A DNA stretch of 23,448 bases from JAAERC01 sp965602655 (lineage in GTDB: Bacteria > Zixibacteria > MSB-5A5 > GN15 > PGXB01). The position numbers and the translations under genes are program-made. Location: positions 1-23,448 of the forward strand of contig CBFCZE010000035.1 of the NCBI GenBank assembly GCA_965602655.1. Reading direction: 5' to 3'. This document shows positions 7,680-16,048 of this stretch, piece after piece. Position 1 is the first letter of the stretch, and every line of letters begins with the position of its first letter. A model generated the notes under the pieces. It saw nothing but the letters and a program-made list of their open reading frames with translations. It had not been told where the DNA came from and did no database searches.

Positions 7680-8237
7680 ATGTGTAAGTTATCGAAAATT
7701 ATATTATTACTATTACTGATTATCGGGATATTTATTACATCGGTCAATGCCTACGATTTCCCACAACGTAAAATCGAGGTTAAGCCTTATCTTAACCTGT
7801 TTTTCCCGAGCGATCTCTGGGAAACACGATCTCAGCCAAGTGCGGTAGAAAATAAAACTGCTTTTGGTCTGGGATTGAAATTAAGAACGCAATTCACGAA
7901 TCAATTCGGATTTGTCCTGAATACTTCATATAACAAATTTGAGGTAACCGGCAATGTTCCAAACGAGGGTGTCATTTTTGCCGGAGGCGGGTATGTGGAA
8001 AAATCATATAATTTCGGCCGTTTGAATTTTGATCTGACATATGGTATTATAATTGCCGCCGATGAGGTGCTGGCTCTTCTGATGCCCACTCTTGAATACA
8101 GCCGGCCGATATCGGATAGAGTATCTATTGCGTTTGAACTTGGTTTGCCTATTCCCAATGACTGGCCAAAAGATTTTGAATACAAAGAGAAACTTGGCTC
8201 ATTTACTCTTTCGGCCGGGACAATCTTTCTTTTTTAA
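7680..8237 (+). CDS. Outer-membrane beta-barrel protein
   Basis: A 185-residue exported protein of unknown specific function. Residues 1-24 are a signal peptide (leucine/isoleucine core, cleavage after SVNA). The mature region shows alternating amphipathic strands such as FGLGLKLRTQF and FGFVLNTSYNKF, and ends FTLSAGTIFLF, with the terminal Phe expected of a barrel recognised by BamA. GGAG sits 6 nt upstream of the ATG. It is single-gene transcription on the plus strand: the divergent Sir2 gene is to the left and the convergent Fn3 gene ends 4 nt after its stop. It does not look like a close copy of the barrel at 526-1062, although length and architecture are similar. Confidence 0.78.
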   Translation: MCKLSKIILLLLLIIGIFITSVNAYDFPQRKIEVKPYLNLFFPSDLWETRSQPSAVENKTAFGLGLKLRTQFTNQFGFVLNTSYNKFEVTGNVPNEGVIFAGGGYVEKSYNFGRLNFDLTYGIIIAADEVLALLMPTLEYSRPISDRVSIAFELGLPIPNDWPKDFEYKEKLGSFTLSAGTIFLF

Positions 8238-8241
8238 ATAG

Positions 8242-9591
8242 CTACTTGCTGTGGAAATTTACCTGTTCCACAATTACGAATGCACGTGATCTTATTAAAC
8301 TCTGTGGTCTATAACCAGGTGAGGATATATTTTCCTCCTCTATTCTGACAATCGCAATATTATATACCCCGGTCTGTCCGCTCAGCGGCGTCAGGTCGGA
8401 TGCAGTCATTGTATAATTGCCGTCATTTTCTGTTTCGACCCAGACACCGGTTGAATCGGTTCCATCCAGTATGGTAAGCCAGATTGTTCCGTCGCAGAGA
8501 CTGGTTGTCCATGTTACATCAAAACCTGAAAGTGATACTATTCCAAATGTTTCCGGAGAAGTGATACTTAATGTACAAGCGGGAAAATTAATATTTGTAT
8601 TAAGAGCAGGTACCTCGCTATTTCCATAGACTTCTATATCGACTCGCCCGCCATTGTTAATAAAGGGAAATGACCATTCGGTATAGCTATAGTTTTGAAT
8701 ACCGGCGTTCCAGTTTAATCTTGTTCCGCCAATGAAAACCGAATCGGCCGGGATAGGGTCAATAGAAGCATCTATTGCCAATTCATTATCAAATCGGGCA
8801 CGAACTTCCTCCATAATATGGTATCCCGATGGTATCAATTGGGCATCAATTTCAAATAAGGCAAAGACATTGAGATCGCTCGAACCAATTGTCGTGAACT
8901 CCCATAATGGGCCGGAAACAGTATCGGTTTCGTAGTATGCTTCCACCCGCCAGTAATACAGGGTTTCATAATCCAGGGTACTGCTCAACAAATCATAACC
9001 TGGTCCTCCGAGTTCCGAAACCAGAAGCGGTGGGTAGGTCGTCGTTCCCAGATATATATCGAAGTCATAAGGGGTCAAATCAGGATTATAAACCTCCCAG
9101 TCAAAGCTGGGATTAACACTTATGTCAATTGCTCCACTGTCCGGTGTCGGCGAATGCATGTATCCCGGTTCCCATAAAACATCGGCAGTAGTAAATGACC
9201 AGAGATCTGTACCGATTATATCTGGCGTGGCGTAATGATCCTCCCAATATCCGCATGTGCCTTCAAAGCCCCATACATAAGTTGTTGCTGGCTCCAAAGG
9301 ATATAAAACATAGGCGCTATCGTCTTCGGTTATACCTGCTGCAAAATATGATTCTCCGGTAACGTCATAGATATCATTGCCGTGAATAGCTACGGTAAAA
9401 GCAATTAGACTTTCATAATCAGTGCGCCATCTTAGTGTGACTCTATCAGTATATACGATAGCACCGTTTTCCGGTGATATGCGATTTATGTTCATATGTC
9501 CTGTCGGACAACTTATACAGCAATCACATTTAATAAAAAGCAATGAAGCAATTAATACAAGTAGAAGCAGGGCGTGGAGTGATTTTCTCAT
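8242..9591 (-). CDS. Exported Fn3-like repeat protein, paralogue 1 of a tandem pair
   Basis: A 449-residue secreted or surface protein of unknown role. Residues 1-21 are a hydrophobic export signal, followed at once by a Cys-rich motif CDCCISCP (Cys22, 24, 25, 28). The site (FIKC) is a poor lipobox, so lipidation is uncertain. Fn3/Ig-like units occupy about 38-135 and 148-234; the second carries YDFDIYLGTTT...YYWRVEAYY...LWEFTT, the usual signature of bacterial Fn3-like surface repeats. A further beta-rich domain at about 340-440 holds a conserved Cys in FPACTL and CDGTIWL. GGAGG lies just upstream of the ATG. The neighbour at 9728-11077 is a paralogue with the same domain order. It ends 4 nt from the convergent barrel gene. 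Confidence 0.75.
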   Translation of the reverse strand: MRKSLHALLLLVLIASLLFIKCDCCISCPTGHMNINRISPENGAIVYTDRVTLRWRTDYESLIAFTVAIHGNDIYDVTGESYFAAGITEDDSAYVLYPLEPATTYVWGFEGTCGYWEDHYATPDIIGTDLWSFTTADVLWEPGYMHSPTPDSGAIDISVNPSFDWEVYNPDLTPYDFDIYLGTTTYPPLLVSELGGPGYDLLSSTLDYETLYYWRVEAYYETDTVSGPLWEFTTIGSSDLNVFALFEIDAQLIPSGYHIMEEVRARFDNELAIDASIDPIPADSVFIGGTRLNWNAGIQNYSYTEWSFPFINNGGRVDIEVYGNSEVPALNTNINFPACTLSITSPETFGIVSLSGFDVTWTTSLCDGTIWLTILDGTDSTGVWVETENDGNYTMTASDLTPLSGQTGVYNIAIVRIEEENISSPGYRPQSLIRSRAFVIVEQVNFHSK

Positions 9592-9626
9592 TTTCTCCTC
9601 CCTGATAATATGACATTAACAAGAAT

Positions 9627-9655
9627 AATATAAAGTGTTCTTAGAATAAAAACAA
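9627..9655 (-). promoter_or_regulatory. Putative promoter for Fn3-like paralogue 1
   Basis: On the minus strand TTGTTT (complement 9650-9655), a 17-nt spacer and TATATT (complement 9627-9632) lie about 36 nt upstream of the ATG at 9591. This suggests separate transcription from paralogue 2. Confidence 0.4.
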
Positions 9656-9727
9656 GTCAGATTTTATAACATTGCTGACATTAATAATTTATTCAATCTG
9701 CCGGAGTAATATTCTTATCCAAGAATT

Positions 9728-11077
9728 CTATTTGCTGGTTATGTTTATCTGAGGCATTCTGTTAATTACACGGGAACGAATTATACTTTCGGGTTTATAT
9801 CCGGGCACATTTATATTTTCTTCAACTAGCTTTATCAAATATAAATCATAACTCCCGGTTTGACCGCCCAGAGGCGCCAGGTTGGCGGCTGTCAATGAAT
9901 CGAGACCATCATTAACCACCTCTTTTGATACTCCGGTTGAATTGGATCCATCCGTTAAGGTCAGCCAGATAGTACCGTCGCAGTCACCGTCATCCCAGGT
10001 TACTTCAAATCCGGTAATAGGCACCATATCAAATGATTCCGGCGAAATGATACCAAGCGTGCAGGCCGGGAAAGTTACGCTTGTATTCAGATTTGGTACC
10101 AAACTATTTCCATAAACTCTAATATTATTCGGCAAACCGTTTTTAATAACCGGTTCGGATAAAACAAAATGGCTGTAATGTTGACTATCGACAATCCAAT
10201 CCAGTTTAATCCCCTCGAATAAAACAGAATCGGCCAGCAGCGGTTCGATCGGCGTATTTAATGCCAATCCGGTGTCTAATCTGGCCCAAAATTCTTCCTC
10301 GACATGATACCCGGATGGCGATTGCAGAACATCAATCTCAAAAAGAGCAAAAATATCGTCTTCAATGGGATAATCGGTAGTAAATTCCCATAAGGGACCC
10401 TCGATTGTATCAGTATCATAATACGCTTCTACCCGCCAATAATACATGGTTGAATATTCCAGCGTGTCACTCAATAAATTATAATATGGTCCAGCAAGTT
10501 CATGGGCTAGAAGCGGCGGATCGGTTGTTGTTCCGAGATAAATATCAAAATCATAACCGAGTAAATCAGGATTATAAACCTCCCAGGCAAAATTCGGATT
10601 AACACTTACTCCAACTGCTCCACTATCTGGAGTTGGTGAATAAATATGTCCTGATTCCCATAATTCAGCCGCGGTAGTAAAGGTTCTGGTTTCCGAATCC
10701 GCATTTGCATATACTTCATAATGATTATCATACATACCTGCCCCGGCAGAAATATACCAACCATAAATTGTTGATGGTTTCAGGGGCCCGACCTCCAGCG
10801 CGCTGTCATCTTTTTCTACCGCAAAATCGCTCCAAAAGGCAATACCACCGGAATCTCTCCATAAATATACCGATTGTTGTTCATTCCTTGTAGTATGAAT
10901 AAAAAGTGTTTTCCATTTCAAAGTTGTTGTTGATGTATAAATAATTTCACCCTCTTCCGGCTCCAACATTATGAAATCAATTTCACCACTGGGACAGTTG
11001 ATACAACAATCACATCGAATGAAAAATATTGAAGCAATAATTATCAATAATAGAAGAATATGCACTGATTTTTTCAT
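9728..11077 (-). CDS. Exported Fn3-like repeat protein, paralogue 2 of a tandem pair
   Basis: Paralogue of the protein at 8242-9591, with the same order: signal peptide, CDCCINCP motif (Cys22, 24, 25, 28 from the chosen start), two Fn3-like units, and a C-terminal beta domain with FPACTL and CDGTIWL. By eye about half the residues are shared, most strongly in the YDFDIYLGTTT...YYWRVEAYY unit. The first Fn3 unit differs most and lacks the extra cysteine of paralogue 1. The reading frame extends to a TTG at 11137, but the ATG at 11077 has GGGAG 8 nt upstream and yields an N-terminus (MKKSVHILLLLIIIAS) that aligns with MRKSLHALLLLVLIAS, so I chose it. The TTG also overlaps the putative -35 box. 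Function unknown; surface location inferred. Confidence 0.76.
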   Translation of the reverse strand: MKKSVHILLLLIIIASIFFIRCDCCINCPSGEIDFIMLEPEEGEIIYTSTTTLKWKTLFIHTTRNEQQSVYLWRDSGGIAFWSDFAVEKDDSALEVGPLKPSTIYGWYISAGAGMYDNHYEVYANADSETRTFTTAAELWESGHIYSPTPDSGAVGVSVNPNFAWEVYNPDLLGYDFDIYLGTTTDPPLLAHELAGPYYNLLSDTLEYSTMYYWRVEAYYDTDTIEGPLWEFTTDYPIEDDIFALFEIDVLQSPSGYHVEEEFWARLDTGLALNTPIEPLLADSVLFEGIKLDWIVDSQHYSHFVLSEPVIKNGLPNNIRVYGNSLVPNLNTSVTFPACTLGIISPESFDMVPITGFEVTWDDGDCDGTIWLTLTDGSNSTGVSKEVVNDGLDSLTAANLAPLGGQTGSYDLYLIKLVEENINVPGYKPESIIRSRVINRMPQINITSK

Positions 11078-11108
11078 TTTTGCATCTCCCGGAATCAAAA
11101 TAATATTA

Positions 11109-11137
11109 AATATAAAAAGGTATCGAATAATTTGCAA
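11109..11137 (-). promoter_or_regulatory. Putative promoter for Fn3-like paralogue 2
   Basis: On the minus strand TTGCAA (11132-11137), a 17-nt spacer and TATATT (complement 11109-11114) lie about 31 nt upstream of the ATG at 11077. The -35 hexamer is self-complementary and can also serve the opposite direction. Confidence 0.45.
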
Positions 11138-11196
11138 GTTGTAAACCGGATGAATATTAAATTTAATGTTTGTGGGCGAAATTCAAATTTTATAAA
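11132..11196 (+). promoter_or_regulatory. Candidate promoter region for the SGNH hydrolase gene
   Basis: Two alternatives are visible. TTGCAA (11132-11137) with 17-nt spacing to TATTAA (11155-11160) would give a ~38-nt leader. TATAAA (11191-11196), 8 nt before the ATG at 11205, would give an almost leaderless mRNA; the gene has no recognisable ribosome-binding site. I cannot choose between them. Confidence 0.3.
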
Positions 11197-11204
11197 TTAC
11201 ATTC

Positions 11205-12725
11205 ATGTCAAAGAAATTGTTATTCTCAATTTTGACCTTTCTGCTGTTTTTGGTTCTGCTGGAAATGTCAACTCGCCTGTTTGAATTTTCGCTTTCCAAA
11301 TCTTCAGAAAATGGTAATAAAGAGCGGGGCTGGCAGACCGAGTTTTTTAGTTCATATTTTGACTGGCACCAATCCGATCCCGACCTTTTATGGCGCTTCA
11401 GACCGAATCTGGCCAACAGACTTATTCGGACTAATTCCGATGGTATCCTCGGTCGAGAAATCCCCAGAGAGAAACAAGACGAAACGGTCCGAATACTTAT
11501 TCTGGGGGATTCATCGCCGGTTGGACTCGGTTTGAAAACGCGTGATCATGTTTTCGATGCCATCCTGGAATATCTGCTTAAAAACCAGTACATCGGGAAA
11601 CGCAATTTCGAAATAATCAATGGAGCCGTTTCAGGTTATACCAGCGAACAGATTAAGAGATTTCTGGAGCTAAAAGGCTGGATGTACGAGCCTGATATAA
11701 TAATTTTGTACTGCGGCAACAACGATGCCTCGGTTTCCGGATATTATACCGACCGGGAGATTCTGGACAGACAGATTTTGAAAGAACATCGCCGATTTTT
11801 ATCTTCATTTGCTTTTTATCGGGTCTTACAAAACATCATTACATCCAGAATGGAAGTTGAAAAATATGATGATTCAACCAGACCATTAAAAGTCAGGGTT
11901 ACAATCAATCAATACGGCGAGAATCTGGCCGATATCGCCGAACAATGCCGGGAGCACGAATGCCCGCTTATTATTCTCAAACCGCCGGTGCCGTATCTCT
12001 GGCCGGCCGGACTGCAATTTAAGGTTTTCACACATCTGTCGGGTGACGATGGGCAATTAATCTTCCCACAACGAATGGCCAATATTATTGGGCGAGAAAT
12101 AAAATACTGTATTGATAAAGATCGATTCCGTGAACTTTATGGAAGCGGCGATATCTTCACCGACGCGGTCTATAAATCGGCTTATCAAGATTCAATGACC
12201 AATGAAGAGGCGATAGAATATTATTCTGCAGAACTATTAGAAGACAAGAAAAATCATTTATTGTATAACAATATGGGTGTTTCTTTCTGGAAAAGCGGCC
12301 AGTACTTTGAGGCCGATTATAGTTTTAGAGCTGCCCGGGCGCTATTTCAAAAAGAATATGAGGAAGACAGCAGCATTATTATTCTATCTTCCGGCGCGCC
12401 GTATCTATATAATATCGGCATTAATCTAATTTCACAGTCGGAAAAGGGGATCAAAATTCTTAACGATTCATCCTCGGCGGCTTTTACTTATCTTGATTCG
12501 GCCTTGCAGTATGATTATTTTTCGTTACGCATTAAAAGCGAATATTTGCAGCAGATAGACGAATTAGCGAAATATGATAATGTAACCATAATAAACCTGC
12601 CGGCTATATTCAGAGACCAGGGTGGAGAGAAACTTTTTACCGATCACTGTCACCCGACCTTGAAGGGACATTATTTGATTGCGGAAGAAATTTTGAAAGT
12701 TTTTAAAGCCGAATTCAGATTATAG
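11205..12725 (+). CDS. Membrane-anchored SGNH/GDSL hydrolase with internal TPR-like segment
   Basis: A 506-residue protein with an N-terminal hydrophobic anchor (about 5-20), then an extracytoplasmic catalytic domain. SGNH blocks are visible: GDSS with nucleophile Ser103, Gly144 in NGAVSGYTS, Asn173 in GNND, and Asp480-x2-His483 in FTDHCHP. This predicts an esterase or acyl-transfer function, commonly on polysaccharide or cell-wall acetyl groups; the substrate is not deducible. Between the GNND block and the DxxH block lies a ~200-residue insert that includes a TPR-like helix pair (EEAIEYYSAELL...LYNNMGVSFWKSGQYFEADYSF, about 325-375). No ribosome-binding site precedes the ATG, so the mRNA may be leaderless. 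It stands alone on the plus strand and ends 5 nt before the convergent GH57 gene. Confidence 0.85.
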   Translation: MSKKLLFSILTFLLFLVLLEMSTRLFEFSLSKSSENGNKERGWQTEFFSSYFDWHQSDPDLLWRFRPNLANRLIRTNSDGILGREIPREKQDETVRILILGDSSPVGLGLKTRDHVFDAILEYLLKNQYIGKRNFEIINGAVSGYTSEQIKRFLELKGWMYEPDIIILYCGNNDASVSGYYTDREILDRQILKEHRRFLSSFAFYRVLQNIITSRMEVEKYDDSTRPLKVRVTINQYGENLADIAEQCREHECPLIILKPPVPYLWPAGLQFKVFTHLSGDDGQLIFPQRMANIIGREIKYCIDKDRFRELYGSGDIFTDAVYKSAYQDSMTNEEAIEYYSAELLEDKKNHLLYNNMGVSFWKSGQYFEADYSFRAARALFQKEYEEDSSIIILSSGAPYLYNIGINLISQSEKGIKILNDSSSAAFTYLDSALQYDYFSLRIKSEYLQQIDELAKYDNVTIINLPAIFRDQGGEKLFTDHCHPTLKGHYLIAEEILKVFKAEFRL

Positions 12726-12730
12726 AGGTT

Positions 12731-14920
12731 TTACTGCCCGGCGGTAACTATTTGATTTTCGCCAATATGAAATCTGTTAGGCATTGTCTCCGGTTTGCCG
12801 GCAAAAAATAAGAAACTTATCTCGAACGGCTCACCCTTTTTCAATTGCAGTTCAAACAGATGAGTTAACGATGTTCCCTGATACACCTTTTCAAAGCCGC
12901 TCTCCGAAAGCGAAACGGTAAAAATCGGCCCCTGCCAGACGTCGGCCGTTTTGTCAACCATCATTGCAATGGCGAAATTTCGCCAATCATCCTGCATAAT
13001 AATGCTATGGTTTTCCGGCTGCACGACGGTGGCATCAAGATAACCATCACCGATTTTTTTGCCATTAAAAAGAATGTACCGGTCATCGGCATGCCCCGCC
13101 TGAAAATTAAAATTGCACTCAACCGCAAAGCGGACATCATTGATATCTTCGTTTAAGGCGGTCAGACAATAACCGACCGAAATAGCTTCTGAGTCTAAAC
13201 TGAAATGATACCGTTTGTCAATTCGTATCGCTTTGGGCATATCATTTTGCCGGACAAACCCGAAACGCCGTAGATCAATTATTCCGGGTAAAGTATCTTT
13301 TATATGCTGGTATGGTTCCAGGACAAAATTGCCGCTGTCATAAAATTTCCCTGATAAAAAATTATCTATATTAGTATCGTCGGCAAAAAAGTGATCTATA
13401 AAGCATCGCCTCAGATACCAGTCATCGGCCAGCAGATTTTCCAGCCCTTTCTCTTTGGCTTTAACGATATCATGAATTGAATCTGAGTGATTATCATTTT
13501 CGACATCATCAATTATTGCTGAGGATAATTTCCGATGATAACCCTCACGGCGTCGATTCAGTATATCGGTTGGATTAAAATTGCTTTCCAGACAATTCAG
13601 CTCCACCAAACTACCACCGGTTGATGGTTTAATAACCGAAATAAATTTATTGGTCGTAACAATAATTTCATTATACCCATCGCAATCATAATCGCTAACG
13701 ACCGTTTCGGTTTCATCGCGGGCAACACCGCTCAATAACTTTTCCGCCCGGATAAGATTTTCAAAGATGGCCGATCGCAAATGAGGTAGATACAGCCCGC
13801 CAAAAATTCCGTGCCAGTAGGGGCAGTTGCACTGACCGGCATACAGATATCCCCGGGCTATGTTTATCGTTTCTGTATCTTCCGAATTTGCTTTTTCATA
13901 TTCGGCCAGCTTTGCCGATACCGAAAGCATTCTTTTATGCATCAAATTCGATTCGGGATATTTACTCAAAAACCCGCGCCAGTGCCCGCCATGGATAAAG
14001 CGGCCGTACTGTTTAATCTTACCACTATCCTTGAGCCATTGCTCAAACTCTTCATATTCAACGTATGCTCTGGGTGGCAATGCCCAGTGCGACATCTCGG
14101 CATACGAAGCCGACTGCAGATAGGCCCGTCCCACCGGCTCGGTCTTCGCCGCATCACCCAGTGTGCATATTTCCAGCCAATCATTATTATATTCCAGCGC
14201 GGCAAAAAGCTCCTCCAGCCATTTTTCTTTATAACAATGCTGATGAGTCCCCGGCCAGCCGCCGAATTTCTCGCCGTCGTCGGCATAAATGGCCAAACCG
14301 CCCGGATTTTTTTCAGCCTGCTCTTTGAGTTCGTTTATAACCTCTTTAATGGTTCCGAAGGGAATCAAATACCGAAGTTTTTTCTGTATCGGCAGAAGTC
14401 GGAGTTGATAACCTTCTTCTTCAGTAACAAAAACACCATTCAAGTCTTCGCGCTGAAAACCGGCATAATAAAAATGAGTGTCATCGATCGGCAGATATTC
14501 TACCCCTGATTGATTGAGCATTTTAGGAAGGTGCGGTTCCCAGACACGTTCGGTCAACCATAATCCGGTCGGTTCAACACCGAATTTTTTGCTTAGATAT
14601 TTATTCAAAAGCTCTATTTGACCTTTTTTATCGCGATCAGGAATTGAGGGCAGTATCGGTTCGTAGAAACCGCCGGTCATTAGCTCAACACGATTTTGTT
14701 CGATGAGCTTTTTTACCATTTCCAGAAAATCAGGATGATTTTGCTCCTGCCAATCCCAGAGAATACCGGATTGGTGCAGTGACAGCCTGATATTTTCATA
14801 CTGCAAAAGTAATTTTATAAACGGCAGATATGCCCGGGAGTGTGCATCCTCAAATATATGATTAAAGTTGCCAATCGGCTGATGATTGTGAAGTCCTATT
14901 GCTAATTTGAATTTTTCCAT
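12731..14920 (-). CDS. Glycoside hydrolase family 57: 4-alpha-glucanotransferase / alpha-amylase type
   Basis: A 729-residue cytosolic enzyme (no signal peptide) acting on alpha-1,4-glucans. The GH57 conserved regions are present: HNHQP (11-15), GGFYEP (83-88), WLTERVWEP (121-129) with nucleophile Glu124, and YADDGEKFGGWP (212-223) with acid/base Asp214. Spacing matches Thermococcus litoralis 4-alpha-glucanotransferase (Glu123, Asp214). The barrel is followed by a helical region ending around residue 380 and a C-terminal beta-sandwich of the DUF1925/1926 type, as in that subgroup. Disproportionation or amylase activity cannot be separated by sequence alone. GGGGA precedes the ATG by 4 nt. The gene begins 29 nt after the rsgA stop on the same strand, so it is probably co-transcribed with rsgA. 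Confidence 0.9.
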   Translation of the reverse strand: MEKFKLAIGLHNHQPIGNFNHIFEDAHSRAYLPFIKLLLQYENIRLSLHQSGILWDWQEQNHPDFLEMVKKLIEQNRVELMTGGFYEPILPSIPDRDKKGQIELLNKYLSKKFGVEPTGLWLTERVWEPHLPKMLNQSGVEYLPIDDTHFYYAGFQREDLNGVFVTEEEGYQLRLLPIQKKLRYLIPFGTIKEVINELKEQAEKNPGGLAIYADDGEKFGGWPGTHQHCYKEKWLEELFAALEYNNDWLEICTLGDAAKTEPVGRAYLQSASYAEMSHWALPPRAYVEYEEFEQWLKDSGKIKQYGRFIHGGHWRGFLSKYPESNLMHKRMLSVSAKLAEYEKANSEDTETINIARGYLYAGQCNCPYWHGIFGGLYLPHLRSAIFENLIRAEKLLSGVARDETETVVSDYDCDGYNEIIVTTNKFISVIKPSTGGSLVELNCLESNFNPTDILNRRREGYHRKLSSAIIDDVENDNHSDSIHDIVKAKEKGLENLLADDWYLRRCFIDHFFADDTNIDNFLSGKFYDSGNFVLEPYQHIKDTLPGIIDLRRFGFVRQNDMPKAIRIDKRYHFSLDSEAISVGYCLTALNEDINDVRFAVECNFNFQAGHADDRYILFNGKKIGDGYLDATVVQPENHSIIMQDDWRNFAIAMMVDKTADVWQGPIFTVSLSESGFEKVYQGTSLTHLFELQLKKGEPFEISFLFFAGKPETMPNRFHIGENQIVTAGQ

Positions 14921-14949
14921 TATTTCCCCTGTCGCAATTGGTCAAACTG

Positions 14950-15846
14950 TCAAAGCGAATTATAAATTGTTACATAGTTTTCGTATCGGAACTTCTGAAT
15001 CAAACCTTTATTGACAGCATCCTTTACGGCACAATCCGGTTCGTGTATATGACTGCATCCGGTAAATCGACACAAGTTTAAATACTCTTCCATCTCTTTA
15101 TAATAATAAGGCAAATCTTCCCGATTAAGTTCCCAGAGTTTTAATATTTTTAATCCCGGACTGTCGACGACAAAACCGCCGTCGGGAAGTTCAAACATTT
15201 CGACCGTCGAAGTGGTATGAATTCCCTTGTCACTGTATTTGGAAACCTCGCCGACTTTTAGATTCAATCCGGGAATCAGTCTGTTTAATATCATTGATTT
15301 GCCGACTCCGGAATGTCCGGCAAAAATTGTTCGATGTCCCTTGATAATTTTGTTTAGTTCATCAAATGATTCTCCCGTTTCGGCTGAGATAAACAGAATC
15401 GGCACATTGATATTACCATATCCTTTTTCAAGTTCATCGGCCATCTCCGGGCGGCCCAGATCAATTTTGTTGATAATGACAATCGGTTTCAGATCGCCCA
15501 TATCGGCGGCAATAAGAAATCTATCGATTAGTCCCGGTTTTAACGGTGGATTTTTTGATGATACGATTATGCCCAGCTGGTTGATATTAGCGGCGATAAC
15601 CTGCCTTTTGGTATCACTCGTCTTGGCCGGACGGAAAAACATGCTTCGCCGTTCGGCCACCTTTTCAATCATCCCGGTACCATCGGCGCCAAGCGAGATT
15701 TCAACATCATCGCCTACTGCCACCGGAGTTATTTGAGATGTTTCATATTTCAGCCGCCCCCTGATTTCGCATGGAATATCCTTGCCCCCGCAACGGACTA
15801 TAAACGACTTTCCATGTCCACGGATAACAATCCCTTTATCCGTCAT
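14950..15846 (-). CDS. rsgA: Ribosome small-subunit-dependent GTPase A
   Basis: A GTPase that checks late 30S maturation and releases assembly factors. The 298 residues show the circularly permuted G-domain order diagnostic of the family: G4 NKID (126-129), G5 SAE (154-156), G1 GHSGVGKS (177-184), G2 HTT (210-212), G3 DSPG (228-231). An N-terminal OB-fold covers about 1-70. The C-terminal zinc knuckle is Cys259-x4-Cys264-x-His266-x5-Cys272, fully conserved. The ATG at 15846 lies 11 nt inside the end of a small upstream gene, suggesting translational coupling; no other good ribosome site is apparent. The GH57 gene follows 29 nt downstream. Confidence 0.95.
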   Translation of the reverse strand: MTDKGIVIRGHGKSFIVRCGGKDIPCEIRGRLKYETSQITPVAVGDDVEISLGADGTGMIEKVAERRSMFFRPAKTSDTKRQVIAANINQLGIIVSSKNPPLKPGLIDRFLIAADMGDLKPIVIINKIDLGRPEMADELEKGYGNINVPILFISAETGESFDELNKIIKGHRTIFAGHSGVGKSMILNRLIPGLNLKVGEVSKYSDKGIHTTSTVEMFELPDGGFVVDSPGLKILKLWELNREDLPYYYKEMEEYLNLCRFTGCSHIHEPDCAVKDAVNKGLIQKFRYENYVTIYNSL

Positions 15847-16048
15847 TTAAACCGTACTCTTCTTCCATGAGAAGTTCTTGCCAATCGATCCTATTTTTCT
15901 TTTTCTCTTTTCTGATCCGGAGAAGATTGTCCTCTTCGAAATCTGACAATCGGTTTCTTCCACCTTTTTCTGACCAGTTATTTTCCTGCCGCTTACGCGA
16001 TTTTTTCCACGGCTTTTTTGATTTTCTCTGTCGTTCTTCTTTCAGCAT
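15836..16048 (-). CDS. Small highly charged protein overlapping rsgA
   Basis: A 70-residue frame from the ATG at 16048 (or 78 residues from a TTG at 16072) that ends 11 nt inside rsgA. Neither start has a ribosome site; the ATG is preferred because the TTG lies very near a possible TATATT box. The sequence is extremely rich in Lys, Arg and Glu: a basic first half (RQRKSKKPWKKSRKRQ) and a mixed acidic/basic second half (LSDFEEDNLLRIRKEKKKN) ending EEEYGLNDG, with no signal peptide or membrane segment. I recognise no family. Overlap with rsgA and a basic composition would suit an RNA- or ribosome-binding helper, but that is inference; a spurious frame in AT-rich DNA cannot be excluded. Confidence 0.5.
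   Translation of the reverse strand: MLKEERQRKSKKPWKKSRKRQENNWSEKGGRNRLSDFEEDNLLRIRKEKKKNRIDWQELLMEEEYGLNDG

Noticed and set aside
8251..8273. TGTGGAA...TTCCACA stem near the convergent ends at 8237/8242
   Set aside because: Lies inside the coding end of the Fn3-like gene, has a 9-nt loop and no T-run, so it is not supported as a terminator.
9711..9726. ATTCTT-ATCC-AAGAAT stem just after the paralogue 2 stop
   Set aside because: Short A-T stem without a T-run; too weak to call a terminator.
12726..12730. Overlapping or missing terminators at the convergent ends 12725/12731
   Set aside because: Only 5 nt separate the genes and no hairpin is visible; close convergent ends are common, so I make no claim.
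13811..14509. 232-codon rightward frame antisense to the GH57 gene
   Set aside because: Overlaps the catalytic core of a clear GH57 enzyme and encodes no recognisable protein.
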